A DNA stretch of 64,000 nucleotides from Corticibacter populi (lineage in GTDB: Bacteria; Pseudomonadota; Gammaproteobacteria; Burkholderiales; Burkholderiaceae_C): positions 18,622-82,621 of the forward strand of contig NZ_SGWR01000004.1 in assembly GCF_004217315.1 (NCBI RefSeq). Direction: 5' to 3'. The notes under the pieces are model-generated. The model was not told the origin of the DNA and made no database searches. It saw nothing but the letters and a program-made list of their open reading frames with translations. The position numbers were made by a program, and so were the translations under genes. Shown here piece after piece: positions 48,071 to 55,577 of this stretch (positions within the stretch are counted from its first letter, which is position 1; every line of letters begins with the position of its first letter).

Positions 48071-48934
48071 TCATCGCCCCAGGTAGATTGCGGTGATCGA
48101 CGTCCGTTCGTGCCCAAGTTCCCGGCTGATCCTTTGTCGTGCTTGCAGGTCTTGCAACTGCTGATTGGCGGACAGCATTTCCTGCTGTTGCCCGCCAGCA
48201 GCAGGCGCTCGCCATCCCGTCAACACCTCATACCGCATCTGCGCATACTGATGTCGCAGCCCATGCATGTTGCTCAACCCTGCCGCCTTGCATTGCCCGT
48301 CGTAGACATGCCGTTGCTGGATGTAGGTCTTATTCGCGGGGATCAGCGAGCCAAACCCTACCAGTCGGTGCGCTTCGTCCAGCACAGTCCGCTGTTCCGG
48401 TGTCGTGATCGGCACCTTCCGGTCGCGCCCGCCCTTGGCCCATGACCCCTTGATGGCGATGTGGTCGTTACGGTCGGCATAGCGGGGTTGGAACTTGATG
48501 GACTCTTCGCGGCGCAGGCCGAAGGCCGCTTGCAGGCGCAGGCTCATGCGGACGTGCGGATCAGTGATCCGGTCCAGCCTGTCACCGAGTTCCTTGGCCT
48601 TGTTTTCGTTGGTCACATAGCGTCGTTCAGGGATACCCAGTTTGGTGTTGTCCGTCGGCAGGATGCCTGCCTTGCCGACTTTCTCGGCCCACCAGCGCAG
48701 GTACGCCATGCGGTTCTTCAGTGTGCCGGCCGACAGGGCTTCGGCTTTCCAGCGCTGCAGCAAGGCTTCGACATGCTTGCCCTTCAGCGAGGAGGCCCGC
48801 ATCTGGCGGAAGCCTGCTTCGCGCAGTTGGCGGGCGACCAGACTCAGTGATCGCTGCCGGTCAGCCTGTGTGGCGTGGCTGCCATCACGGTTGCGCTGGC
48901 AAAGTTGGCGCAAGGTATAGGTCAAGTCGTCCAT
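48071..48934 (-). CDS. Tyrosine recombinase (ICE-type integrase-domain protein)
   Basis: A 287-residue phage-integrase family protein. The N-terminal part binds DNA (DLTYTLRQLCQRNRDGSHATQ...). The catalytic domain shows FGLRREESIKF (Arg), MHGLRHQYA (His-x-x-Arg), LGHERTSITAIYL (His and Tyr). The protein is short and lacks the P4-type arm domain, so it is not a duplicate of the first integrase. Proteins of this kind recur in integrative conjugative elements beside an STY4528-like gene, as here. ATG at 48934 follows a GTG at 48937. Confidence 0.85.
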   Translation of the reverse strand: MDDLTYTLRQLCQRNRDGSHATQADRQRSLSLVARQLREAGFRQMRASSLKGKHVEALLQRWKAEALSAGTLKNRMAYLRWWAEKVGKAGILPTDNTKLGIPERRYVTNENKAKELGDRLDRITDPHVRMSLRLQAAFGLRREESIKFQPRYADRNDHIAIKGSWAKGGRDRKVPITTPEQRTVLDEAHRLVGFGSLIPANKTYIQQRHVYDGQCKAAGLSNMHGLRHQYAQMRYEVLTGWRAPAAGGQQQEMLSANQQLQDLQARQRISRELGHERTSITAIYLGR

Positions 48935-49521
48935 CACGGTGTCGTTTCATCGGTTGTCGGTACTGAGAAGCAAAAGGTCAGTGTTTTTGCCAACTCGCCA
49001 AGGCGAGATCCCCGAAGGGCAAGGGCCAGGTGCTCAGTTCACCTGTGGCCTCGAATGAGGCGTCCGCCTTGCTTCCTGTGGGAAGACCGGGCGGAGGAAT
49101 GGCAAGAGACGACAACGCGATGTGCTGAGATGGGTACCTCCTGTTATGCAGTGTGGAAAAGGTGTCGGCAGCCCGCGCAAGGTCGGGCGAGCAGTGACGA
49201 GCGCCTGGAACAGGGGACATGTGTTGCGATGATGGCGGGACGAACCACGCCGAAGATGAGAAAAGCTCTGCCCATGGGTAGGGCGGCACACAGAGCGAGC
49301 CTGTGTGTGCCTGGGTTGGTTCCGTCCGGCGAACCGGGTCGGCGCTTGCAAGAACCTGCGCCAGGGTTCCGGTGTTCATACCCACCGGCAGGTCGTTGCT
49401 GGGCCAGTGTGTCGGGGCATCGTCATGTGCGCAGCCATCAATGCGATGCTGCGCCAACCCGCATTGCTGCTGCAGTTTGCCGGGCCGTCACTGCGGCGGG
49501 CAGTGACGGCCCCCATCTGTC
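48935..49521 (-). other. Non-coding stretch between recombinase and STY4528-like gene
   Basis: 587 bases with no gene I can support: the open frames here lack family character and sensible composition. It holds at least two strong hairpins. One is CACACAG/CTGTGTG at 49287-49307. The other is the terminator-like stem at 49482-49512. A structured leader for the recombinase or an antisense RNA is possible but unproven. Confidence 0.4.
49482..49512 (-). terminator. 13-bp perfect hairpin after the STY4528-like gene
   Basis: GGGCCGTCACTGC and GCAGTGACGGCCC are exact reverse complements around a 5-base loop, 10 bases beyond the stop codon on the minus strand. No T run follows, so it is either a Rho-assisted terminator or a 3' stabilising structure. 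Confidence 0.6.
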
Positions 49522-50691
49522 TCACGCCGAGCTCCGTGGTCCCAGCCTTGCAGCAGCGGGCGTGTTGCCCGGGACTGTTGGCAGCATTCCGCTGTCAGCC
49601 ATGCACCCGATGATCTGCCCGATGGGCAGCGATGGCGTCTTCAACATGCGCCTGATCTGATCCAGATGCCGTTGCGCCACCTCACGCGACGCGGGTTTTG
49701 CGGCTTGGCTGCTGGACGATGGAGAAGGAGCAGGCGGCGAGCCATGCTGGCTGTTGCTGATGGCCTGCACGGTTGTCTGCTGCGGAGTGGATTTGCGTGC
49801 CGCCCAGAGCTTGAAGACGCCTTCCACGGCCTTCTTGATCAACCCGTAGAGGTAGGCGATGGCGTTGTGCACGCCACCTGATTCGCAGCGCACGTCCCAC
49901 TCGGCCAGCACCGCCAGGCGTTGCTCCGGAGGCAAGCCCCTGAGACGTGTGGTGAGAACCCGTTGCTGATCCTGTGGCAGTTGCCGGAAGCGGGCCGGCA
50001 CATCCGGCCCCGATCCTTGCACTTCGGGTGGTGAGCGGTACGTACGTACTTCTTTTAATACTTCTTTTTCTACAGTACGTACTGCTGACGCAGATGCCGG
50101 AACGGGTTTCGGAATGTCGCCGCTGGCTTCGGGCACGAGGGCATTGCGCGGAGTTGAACCACCAGGACTGCCTGAATCATGGTCATCGCCCCGGTGTTGC
50201 AAGCGCCTGATCCGCTCTTGCATTGTTGCGGGCAGCTTTCCCAACCTGTCTGGATGGCGCATGGCCTCGTCGAGAATGGACTGTGCCAGTTGGCGAATCG
50301 TCGCACTGGCATGGCCGAGCGCCCGTTCCAGCAGGGGCAGGTAGTCCTCGTCCTCCATGCAGGCGTCGTCGAACGCGAGGGGCTGATTCCGCACCGCGTA
50401 GCGGCTGGCCATCGAGAAGCCGGTCATCGGGTTGCGGCGGTACTCGACCAGCGCAATCCACGTGGACAGTCGCAGGCACAGCACGGCCCTGGACACGGTT
50501 TCAAGGGCAGCCCGCTTGCTGCCCGGCGCGCTCGGCAGGTACCCGCGCAGCGCGTCGTAACTGAGAACCACGGTGCCGTCGCTGCCGGCCAGCGCACGGA
50601 AAGTCAGCCAAGCGTTGCGTTCCAGTGGTGTCAGCCGCTCATCGAGCAACAGGGCTTTCGGGGTGATGATGTCCGAGGTTTGGTGTGACAT
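49522..50691 (-). CDS. STY4528-like island replication/HTH protein
   Basis: A 389-residue protein. The N-terminal 130 residues (LLLDERLTPLERNAWLTFRAL, SYDALRGYLPSAPGSKRAALETVSRAVLCLRLSTWI, FSMASRYAVRNQPL) form a winged-helix region of replication-initiator style. A Pro/Ser-rich middle and a Ser/Gln-rich linker follow; the C-terminal HLDQIRRMLKTPSLPIGQIIGCM is conserved-looking. It resembles the STY4528 family found in SPI-7/PAGI-type integrative elements. The ATG at 50691 has AGGAG seven bases upstream. Family call is from memory of similar proteins and should be confirmed by search. Confidence 0.65.
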   Translation of the reverse strand: MSHQTSDIITPKALLLDERLTPLERNAWLTFRALAGSDGTVVLSYDALRGYLPSAPGSKRAALETVSRAVLCLRLSTWIALVEYRRNPMTGFSMASRYAVRNQPLAFDDACMEDEDYLPLLERALGHASATIRQLAQSILDEAMRHPDRLGKLPATMQERIRRLQHRGDDHDSGSPGGSTPRNALVPEASGDIPKPVPASASAVRTVEKEVLKEVRTYRSPPEVQGSGPDVPARFRQLPQDQQRVLTTRLRGLPPEQRLAVLAEWDVRCESGGVHNAIAYLYGLIKKAVEGVFKLWAARKSTPQQTTVQAISNSQHGSPPAPSPSSSSQAAKPASREVAQRHLDQIRRMLKTPSLPIGQIIGCMADSGMLPTVPGNTPAAARLGPRSSA

Positions 50692-51008
50692 GGTGAGGCT
50701 CCTATCGGTATCGGCCAACTGGCCAAAGGAGCCGTCATCTCACCCCGGCATCACCGCTGCCGCAGCCATCAATCCGAACTGCGTGCCTGCCGTTTTTTCG
50801 GGCTGAAGCAGGGCGCAACATCCTTGGTGTTCCGGGTCAGGAGGTGGGAAAATGAGTCCGTTGCAGCGCATTGGACGCTGGCGAACGTCGATGGCCGGTT
50901 TCGCTGCCACTGATCAGGTCGTCTGCTGATGCATCGCATCGGTAACGGGAGAGCGGGAAGTGTCCAGGGAGGGCCATCCGCCGCTACCAAGAGACACGCT
51001 TGGTTTTT

Positions 51009-51027
51009 GGGTCCAAGAATAGGTCCA
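51009..51027. repeat. GGGTCCA repeats near attR
   Basis: GGGTCCA (51009-51015) and AGGTCCA (51021-51027) are 12 bases apart start to start, the same spacing as the pair at 33276/33288 beside attL. Probable arm-type integrase or excisionase sites. Confidence 0.6.
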
Positions 51028-51086
51028 AGCGCGTTGAGGGTCTTCAAAAACTCCTTTGAAAATCAAAAGTATGCGGCGAAAACGCC

Positions 51087-51106
51087 GCTTCTGCATCGGG
51101 AAGTGA
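51087..51106 (+). repeat. attR core: copy of the mnmE 3' end
   Basis: Exact 20-base copy of 33143-33162, without the rest of mnmE. It overlaps the right arm of a GC-rich hairpin (51073-51088). Excision between the two copies would restore mnmE next to 51107. Confidence 0.93.
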
Positions 51107-51111
51107 GTTGC

Positions 51112-51140
51112 CGATTGTGTGTGGCAGTGCGACACAATCG
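51112..51140 (+). terminator. Hairpin just beyond attR, probable former mnmE terminator
   Basis: CGATTGTGT and ACACAATCG pair around an 11-base loop, five bases after the att core. If the island is removed this hairpin lands directly behind the mnmE stop codon, where a terminator would be expected. Moderate stem, no T run. Confidence 0.5.
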
Positions 51141-51186
51141 CCGCTCGCGTGACGAGACTATGAACACGCTCTAAGAGGAGTTTTGA

Positions 51187-51300
51187 GTAGAAACGGTGTT
51201 TGGCAGACCAAAATTGGCACGGATCGTGGGTGGAGAAGATGAAGCCGATGTGGGAACCATGCACATCGTGCCGCTGCAACGGCTAGGCTGGCCTGCCTGA
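51187..51300 (+). pseudogene. 3' remnant of a Mrr-like endonuclease gene
   Basis: The frame ends IVPLQRLGWPA-stop, matching the IVPLKRLYWPA-stop end of the intact Mrr-like gene at 35047-36039, and the DNA is also similar over the last 45 bases. Upstream of that the resemblance fades and a stop codon lies at 51184. It sits 20 bases before hsdM, so a Mrr-like gene once headed this operon too. Confidence 0.7.
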
Positions 51301-51320
51301 AGCCAGAGGAACAGTAAAAA

Positions 51321-53351
51321 GTGACAAGCACTGAACAACAGATCGAACGCTTCATCGCCACGTTGGCTTCTCTTGGCGGCAGCGCGGGCAATCAACGCCT
51401 GCTGGAAGCGCTGGGCTGGCAGGACGGCATCTACCAGCGCGTCAAGCAGCAATTGATCGACGATGGCCGCATCCGCCCTGGACGGGGACGTGGCGGCTCG
51501 GTTGCCCTGATTGAAGACGTTTCATTGCCTCCAACTCCCAAGCCGGAACAACCGGAAGCCATCCAACGGAAACCCAGAGAATCCCGCAGGGAAGAAAAGC
51601 ATGACGCAGCACGGGGCAACGACATGAAACCCATCGAACAACAATTCTTCAACGACCTGGAAAAGAAGCTCTGGACCGCAGCCGACAAACTGCGCTCCAA
51701 CCTCGACGCCGCCGTGTACAAGCACGTCGTGCTCGGGCTGATCTTCCTCAAATACGTTTCCGATGCCTTCGAGGAACGGCAACGCGAACTGCGCGAGCAG
51801 TTCACCAACCCGGATCATGACTACTACATGGACCCGGACGAGTACGGCGGGGCAGGCACCCAGGAGTACGAAGACAACATCGCCGCCGAACTGGAAGTGC
51901 GCGACTACTACACCGAGAAGAACGTGTTCTGGGTGCCAGTGGAGGCGCGCTGGCAAACCCTGCGCGACTGCGCGCAGCTGCCGCCCAAGGCGGCGCTGCC
52001 GTGGAACAAGCCCGGCAAGGACGAACCGGAGGAAATGCGCTCGGTCGGCTGGCTGATCGACAACGCCATGGACGCCGTCGAGCGCGAAAACGCACGCCTG
52101 AAGAACGTGCTCAACAAGGACTTTGCCCGCGTGCAGCTCGACTCCAGCAAGCTGGCCGGGCTGATCAGTCACTTCTCGGATACCGACTTCAGCGCCAAGG
52201 AATACAAGGGCCGGCCGCTGGACCTGAAATCCAAGGACATCCTCGGCCACGTCTACGAATACTTCCTCGGCCAGTTCGCCCTGGCCGAAGGCAAGAAGGG
52301 CGGCCAGTACTACACGCCCAAGAGCATCGTCACCCTGATCGTGGAAATGCTCCAGCCGTTCAAGGGCCGCGTGTACGACCCGGCCATGGGCTCCGGCGGC
52401 TTCTTCGTGCAAAGCGAAGAGTTCATCGAGCAGCACAGTGGCAAACCCACCAACGGCCAAGGCAAAAACGCGACCGGGCAGATCAGCGTCTACGGGCAGG
52501 AGAGCAACCCCACCACCTGGCGGCTGGCCGCGATGAACATGGCCATCCGCGGCATCGACTTCAACTTCGGCAGCGGCCCGGCAGACACTCTATTGAACGA
52601 TCTGCACCCGGATCTGCGCGCCGATTTCGTCATGGCCAACCCGCCCTTCAACATGAAGGAATGGTGGAACGAAAAGCTGGCCGCCGACCCGCGCTGGATT
52701 GCCGGCACGCCGCCGCACGGCAACGCCAACTTCGCCTGGCTGCAGCACATGCTCTGGCACCTCGCACCCACCGGCAGCATGGCGCTGCTGCTGGCCAACG
52801 GCTCCATGAGTTCCAACACCAACAATGAAGGCGAAATCCGCAAGCGGCTGATCGAGGACGACTACGTGGAATGCATGGTCGCACTGCCTGGCCAGTTGTT
52901 CACCAATACCCAGATTCCGGCCTGCATCTGGTTCCTGACCCGCGACAAGCAGAACGGCTTCGCGCTGGACAAGAAAAAGCGCGACCGACGCGGCGAATTC
53001 CTGTTCATCGACGCCCGCCAGATGGGCTACATGAAAGACCGCGTGCTGCGCGACTTCACCCTGGGCGACATCCAGAAAATCGCCGATACCTTCCATGCCT
53101 GGCAGCAGGGCGAGGGGTACGAGGATGTACCCGGTTTCAGCCATTCCGCCAAGCTGGACGAAATCCGCAAGCATGAGCATGTGCTGACGCCGGGGCGCTA
53201 TGTGGGCGCGGCAGAGCAGGAAGACGACGGTGAACCCTTTGCCGAGAAGATGCAGCGGCTGACGACGCAATTGGCGGAACAGTTCGCGGAAAGTGCGAAG
53301 CTGGAAGCGGAGATCAAGAAAAACTTGGCGGGGTTGGGATATGACTGCTGA
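51321..53351 (+). CDS. hsdM: Type I restriction-modification methyltransferase subunit HsdM
   Basis: A 676-residue N6-adenine methylase subunit. Residues 1-60 form an extra winged-helix domain ([27 protein letters not shown]), joined by a Pro/Arg-rich linker. From about residue 102 ([17 protein letters not shown]) the canonical HsdM begins: [39 protein letters not shown] (motif I, near 354) and [11 protein letters not shown] (catalytic NPPF, near 439). It starts at GTG 51321 after AGAGGAA; an internal ATG at 51624 would give the normal length. Its end overlaps hsdS by 11 bases. Confidence 0.95.
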   Translation: MTSTEQQIERFIATLASLGGSAGNQRLLEALGWQDGIYQRVKQQLIDDGRIRPGRGRGGSVALIEDVSLPPTPKPEQPEAIQRKPRESRREEKHDAARGNDMKPIEQQFFNDLEKKLWTAADKLRSNLDAAVYKHVVLGLIFLKYVSDAFEERQRELREQFTNPDHDYYMDPDEYGGAGTQEYEDNIAAELEVRDYYTEKNVFWVPVEARWQTLRDCAQLPPKAALPWNKPGKDEPEEMRSVGWLIDNAMDAVERENARLKNVLNKDFARVQLDSSKLAGLISHFSDTDFSAKEYKGRPLDLKSKDILGHVYEYFLGQFALAEGKKGGQYYTPKSIVTLIVEMLQPFKGRVYDPAMGSGGFFVQSEEFIEQHSGKPTNGQGKNATGQISVYGQESNPTTWRLAAMNMAIRGIDFNFGSGPADTLLNDLHPDLRADFVMANPPFNMKEWWNEKLAADPRWIAGTPPHGNANFAWLQHMLWHLAPTGSMALLLANGSMSSNTNNEGEIRKRLIEDDYVECMVALPGQLFTNTQIPACIWFLTRDKQNGFALDKKKRDRRGEFLFIDARQMGYMKDRVLRDFTLGDIQKIADTFHAWQQGEGYEDVPGFSHSAKLDEIRKHEHVLTPGRYVGAAEQEDDGEPFAEKMQRLTTQLAEQFAESAKLEAEIKKNLAGLGYDC

Positions 53352-54582
53352 GTGGATTGAAACGTCACTTGGCGACGTAGTTACCTTGCAGAGAGGAATT
53401 GATCTTCCAGTGCAAGATCGACAACCCGGCAAGTTTCCTGTCGTGGCTTCAACTGGAATAGCTGGATTTCATAACAAAGCTGCAGCCAACGGTCCAGGAG
53501 TTGTTATTGGCCGCAGCGGCAGCATTGGTGGCGGCCAGTTCATTAGAGAGGATTTTTGGCCTCTCAATACAACGCTATGGGTCAAGGATTTCCATGGAAA
53601 TGATCCTCGCTTTTGCTATTACCTTCTCAGGTCAATGGACTTTTCCAGCTTAAATGCAGGAAGTGGAGTCCCGACACTTAACCGTAATCACCTTCATCCT
53701 CTACCAGTCCTTCGCCCACCACTTGAAGCGCAGCAGTCGATTGCAAATTGTCTTGGATCAATTGATGACAAAATCGACCTTAGCCGCCGCATCAACCAAA
53801 CCCTCGAAGCCATGGCGCAAGCCATCTTCAAATCCTGGTTTGTCGATTTCGACCCAGTCAAGGCCAAGATCGCCGCCATCGAACAAGGCCAAGACCCGCT
53901 GCGCGCCGCCATGCGCACCATCAGCGGCAAGACCGACACCGAACTCGACCTGATGCCCCGCGAGCACCACGACCAACTCGCCGCCACCGCCGCGCTGTTT
54001 CCCGATGCCATGGAAGATTCGGAGTTGGGGGAGATTCCAAAGGGGTGGAAAGTAGGCAAGCTCGAAGACCTGTTAGTGCTACAACGCGGGTTTGACCTAC
54101 CATCAGCAAGCCGAGAGCCCGGCCCTTATCCGATCATTGCCGCAAGCGGCCCAAGCGGGACCCACAGCGCATCCATGACGAAAGGGCCTGGTGTGATAAC
54201 GGGACGATCTGGGATTCTGGGAAAAGTTTTTTTAGAGTTGAATGATTTTTGGCCATTAAATACAACTCTTTGGGTTAAAGATTTTCGAGCCGCTAATCCT
54301 TGCTACGCATATGAAACATTAAAGCTGCTAGATTTCGCCTCATTCAACGCAGGCTCTGCCGTTCCTACGCTCAATAGAAATCACATTCATACATTGCCTC
54401 ACTTGGTTCCAGACAAAAAGTGCGTGGTGGCGTATGAGGCACTTGCGCTAATACTGCATCAACAGGTTCGCAGCAAAGAAAAACAATCAACGAAGTTGGC
54501 ACAACTCCGTGACACCCTCCTCCCCAAACTCATCTCCGGCGAACTATCCGTCTCGCCTGTGACCGATAAGGCAGCGCCATGA
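53341..54582 (+). CDS. hsdS: Type I restriction specificity subunit HsdS
   Basis: A 413-residue DNA-recognition subunit with two target-recognition domains. TRD1 spans about residues 1-140 ([16 protein letters not shown]... [11 protein letters not shown]), then a conserved helical spacer ([34 protein letters not shown]). TRD2 spans about 230-375 ([16 protein letters not shown]... [13 protein letters not shown]), with a final helix. The two TRDs clearly resemble each other. Both TRDs are richer in A+T than the spacer, suggesting exchange. Overlaps the next gene by four bases. Confidence 0.94.
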   Translation: MTAEWIETSLGDVVTLQRGIDLPVQDRQPGKFPVVASTGIAGFHNKAAANGPGVVIGRSGSIGGGQFIREDFWPLNTTLWVKDFHGNDPRFCYYLLRSMDFSSLNAGSGVPTLNRNHLHPLPVLRPPLEAQQSIANCLGSIDDKIDLSRRINQTLEAMAQAIFKSWFVDFDPVKAKIAAIEQGQDPLRAAMRTISGKTDTELDLMPREHHDQLAATAALFPDAMEDSELGEIPKGWKVGKLEDLLVLQRGFDLPSASREPGPYPIIAASGPSGTHSASMTKGPGVITGRSGILGKVFLELNDFWPLNTTLWVKDFRAANPCYAYETLKLLDFASFNAGSAVPTLNRNHIHTLPHLVPDKKCVVAYEALALILHQQVRSKEKQSTKLAQLRDTLLPKLISGELSVSPVTDKAAP

Positions 54583-55514
54583 GCAAATCCCGCATCAGCA
54601 TGATCATCGAAACCCTGCGTGACCATCCGGGGAAACGGTTCACCGCGCATGAGTTGGCCGAGGCCTTTATCCAGCGGTATCCGGTGGAAATGGCGGAGAA
54701 GAAGGTCAACCCGCGCTATGAAACGCAGGAGCAACTGCTGGCGCAGTTGGCTGCGGAGATCGGTGGCGAACGCACGGTGGAAGCGAAAAAGCGCTGCCCG
54801 AATATCGTCACGCAGGACAAGCCACGGCCCCGGTTGTATTGGTGGGAAGCCAACCCACAGCAACAAACCCAGGTGCTGCAGACTCTGGATGAAGCCGCAG
54901 TGACGGATGTAGATGTGTCGCTGATTCCGCAAAGCCTCAGTGAGCACGACCTGTACCCATTGTTGATGGAGTTCCTGCACAAAGACCTGAAGCTCTATTG
55001 CCAGCGCATCAATGAGAAAACTTCAAAAAACAGTCATGGCAATGGCGGCAATCGTTGGCTGCACCCGGATATCGTGGCTCTGGAGCCACTGGATCAGCAT
55101 TGGGATGCGGTGGTCAAGGATTGTGTCCGCCACGGCAATGACAGCTCCGTGCGGTTATGGTCGTTTGAAGTCAAGAAGCAACTCACCAGAAACAATGTGC
55201 GGGAATGCTTCTTCCAGGCTGTTTCCAATTCGTCCTGGGCCAATTTCGGCTATCTGGTCGCCACCGGCCTGAACAACGATGTGGAAGATGAACTGCAGAT
55301 GCTGGCCAGCCTGCACGGCGTTGGCGTTTTGTTGCTGGACACGGATTCCTTGTACGACAGCCAGATTTTGATTCCCGCGCGTTTGCGTACCAAGATCGAT
55401 TGGCAGTCAGTCAACCGCATCGTCAGCGAAAACTCGGATTTCCACCGTTTCGTTGAGCAGGTGGGCATCTACAACCAAACTGGCCGCTTGATAAAAAGCG
55501 TCTGGAACAAATAA
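54579..55514 (+). CDS. HrgA-like protein: winged helix plus PD-(D/E)xK nuclease-like domain
   Basis: A 311-residue protein inside the hsd operon. Residues 1-90 are a winged-helix module (ISMIIETLRDHPGKRFTAHELAEAFI). The C-terminal half has RWLHPDIVALEP (near 163) and VRLWSFEVKKQLTRNNVRECFFQAVSNSSWANFGYLVA (near 195), which reads as the PD...E-x-K core of a restriction-like nuclease with the following helix. It resembles the HrgA/COG2958 group seen in restriction loci. It may cut DNA itself or modulate HsdR. Nuclease activity is a prediction from motifs. Confidence 0.72.
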   Translation: MSKSRISMIIETLRDHPGKRFTAHELAEAFIQRYPVEMAEKKVNPRYETQEQLLAQLAAEIGGERTVEAKKRCPNIVTQDKPRPRLYWWEANPQQQTQVLQTLDEAAVTDVDVSLIPQSLSEHDLYPLLMEFLHKDLKLYCQRINEKTSKNSHGNGGNRWLHPDIVALEPLDQHWDAVVKDCVRHGNDSSVRLWSFEVKKQLTRNNVRECFFQAVSNSSWANFGYLVATGLNNDVEDELQMLASLHGVGVLLLDTDSLYDSQILIPARLRTKIDWQSVNRIVSENSDFHRFVEQVGIYNQTGRLIKSVWNK

Positions 55515-55577
55515 ACAGGGAAGGTGCCAGGTGATCGAGCACTTTGTTTTGCTCAAGGCCAATGAAGGGAAAAAGCA

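Larger units (their letters stand above)
33143..51106 (+). mobile_element. Genomic island integrated in the 3' end of mnmE
   Basis: An element of about 17.9 kb bounded by 20-bp direct repeats. It carries a P4-type integrase at the left end and a seven-gene defence operon. At the right end are a second tyrosine recombinase and an STY4528-like replication protein, both on the minus strand. GGGTCCA repeats occur near both att sites. No conjugation genes are present, so it is mobilisable at best or a cut-down integrative element. The type I restriction operon beyond 51321 lies outside the repeat. Confidence 0.88.
50692..51320. other. Right junction of the island
   Basis: 629 bases without an intact gene. 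In order it holds: GGGTCCA/AGGTCCA repeats (51009-51027), a TTCAAA/TTTGAA inverted repeat (51043-51060), a GCGGCG-AAAA-CGCCGC hairpin (51073-51088), attR (51087-51106), a hairpin likely to be the original mnmE terminator (51112-51140), and a Mrr-like gene remnant (51187-51300). Confidence 0.7.

Noticed and set aside
48978..49457. 159-codon open frame on the minus strand
   Set aside because: No family character, no good ribosome-binding site, and composition unlike neighbouring genes.
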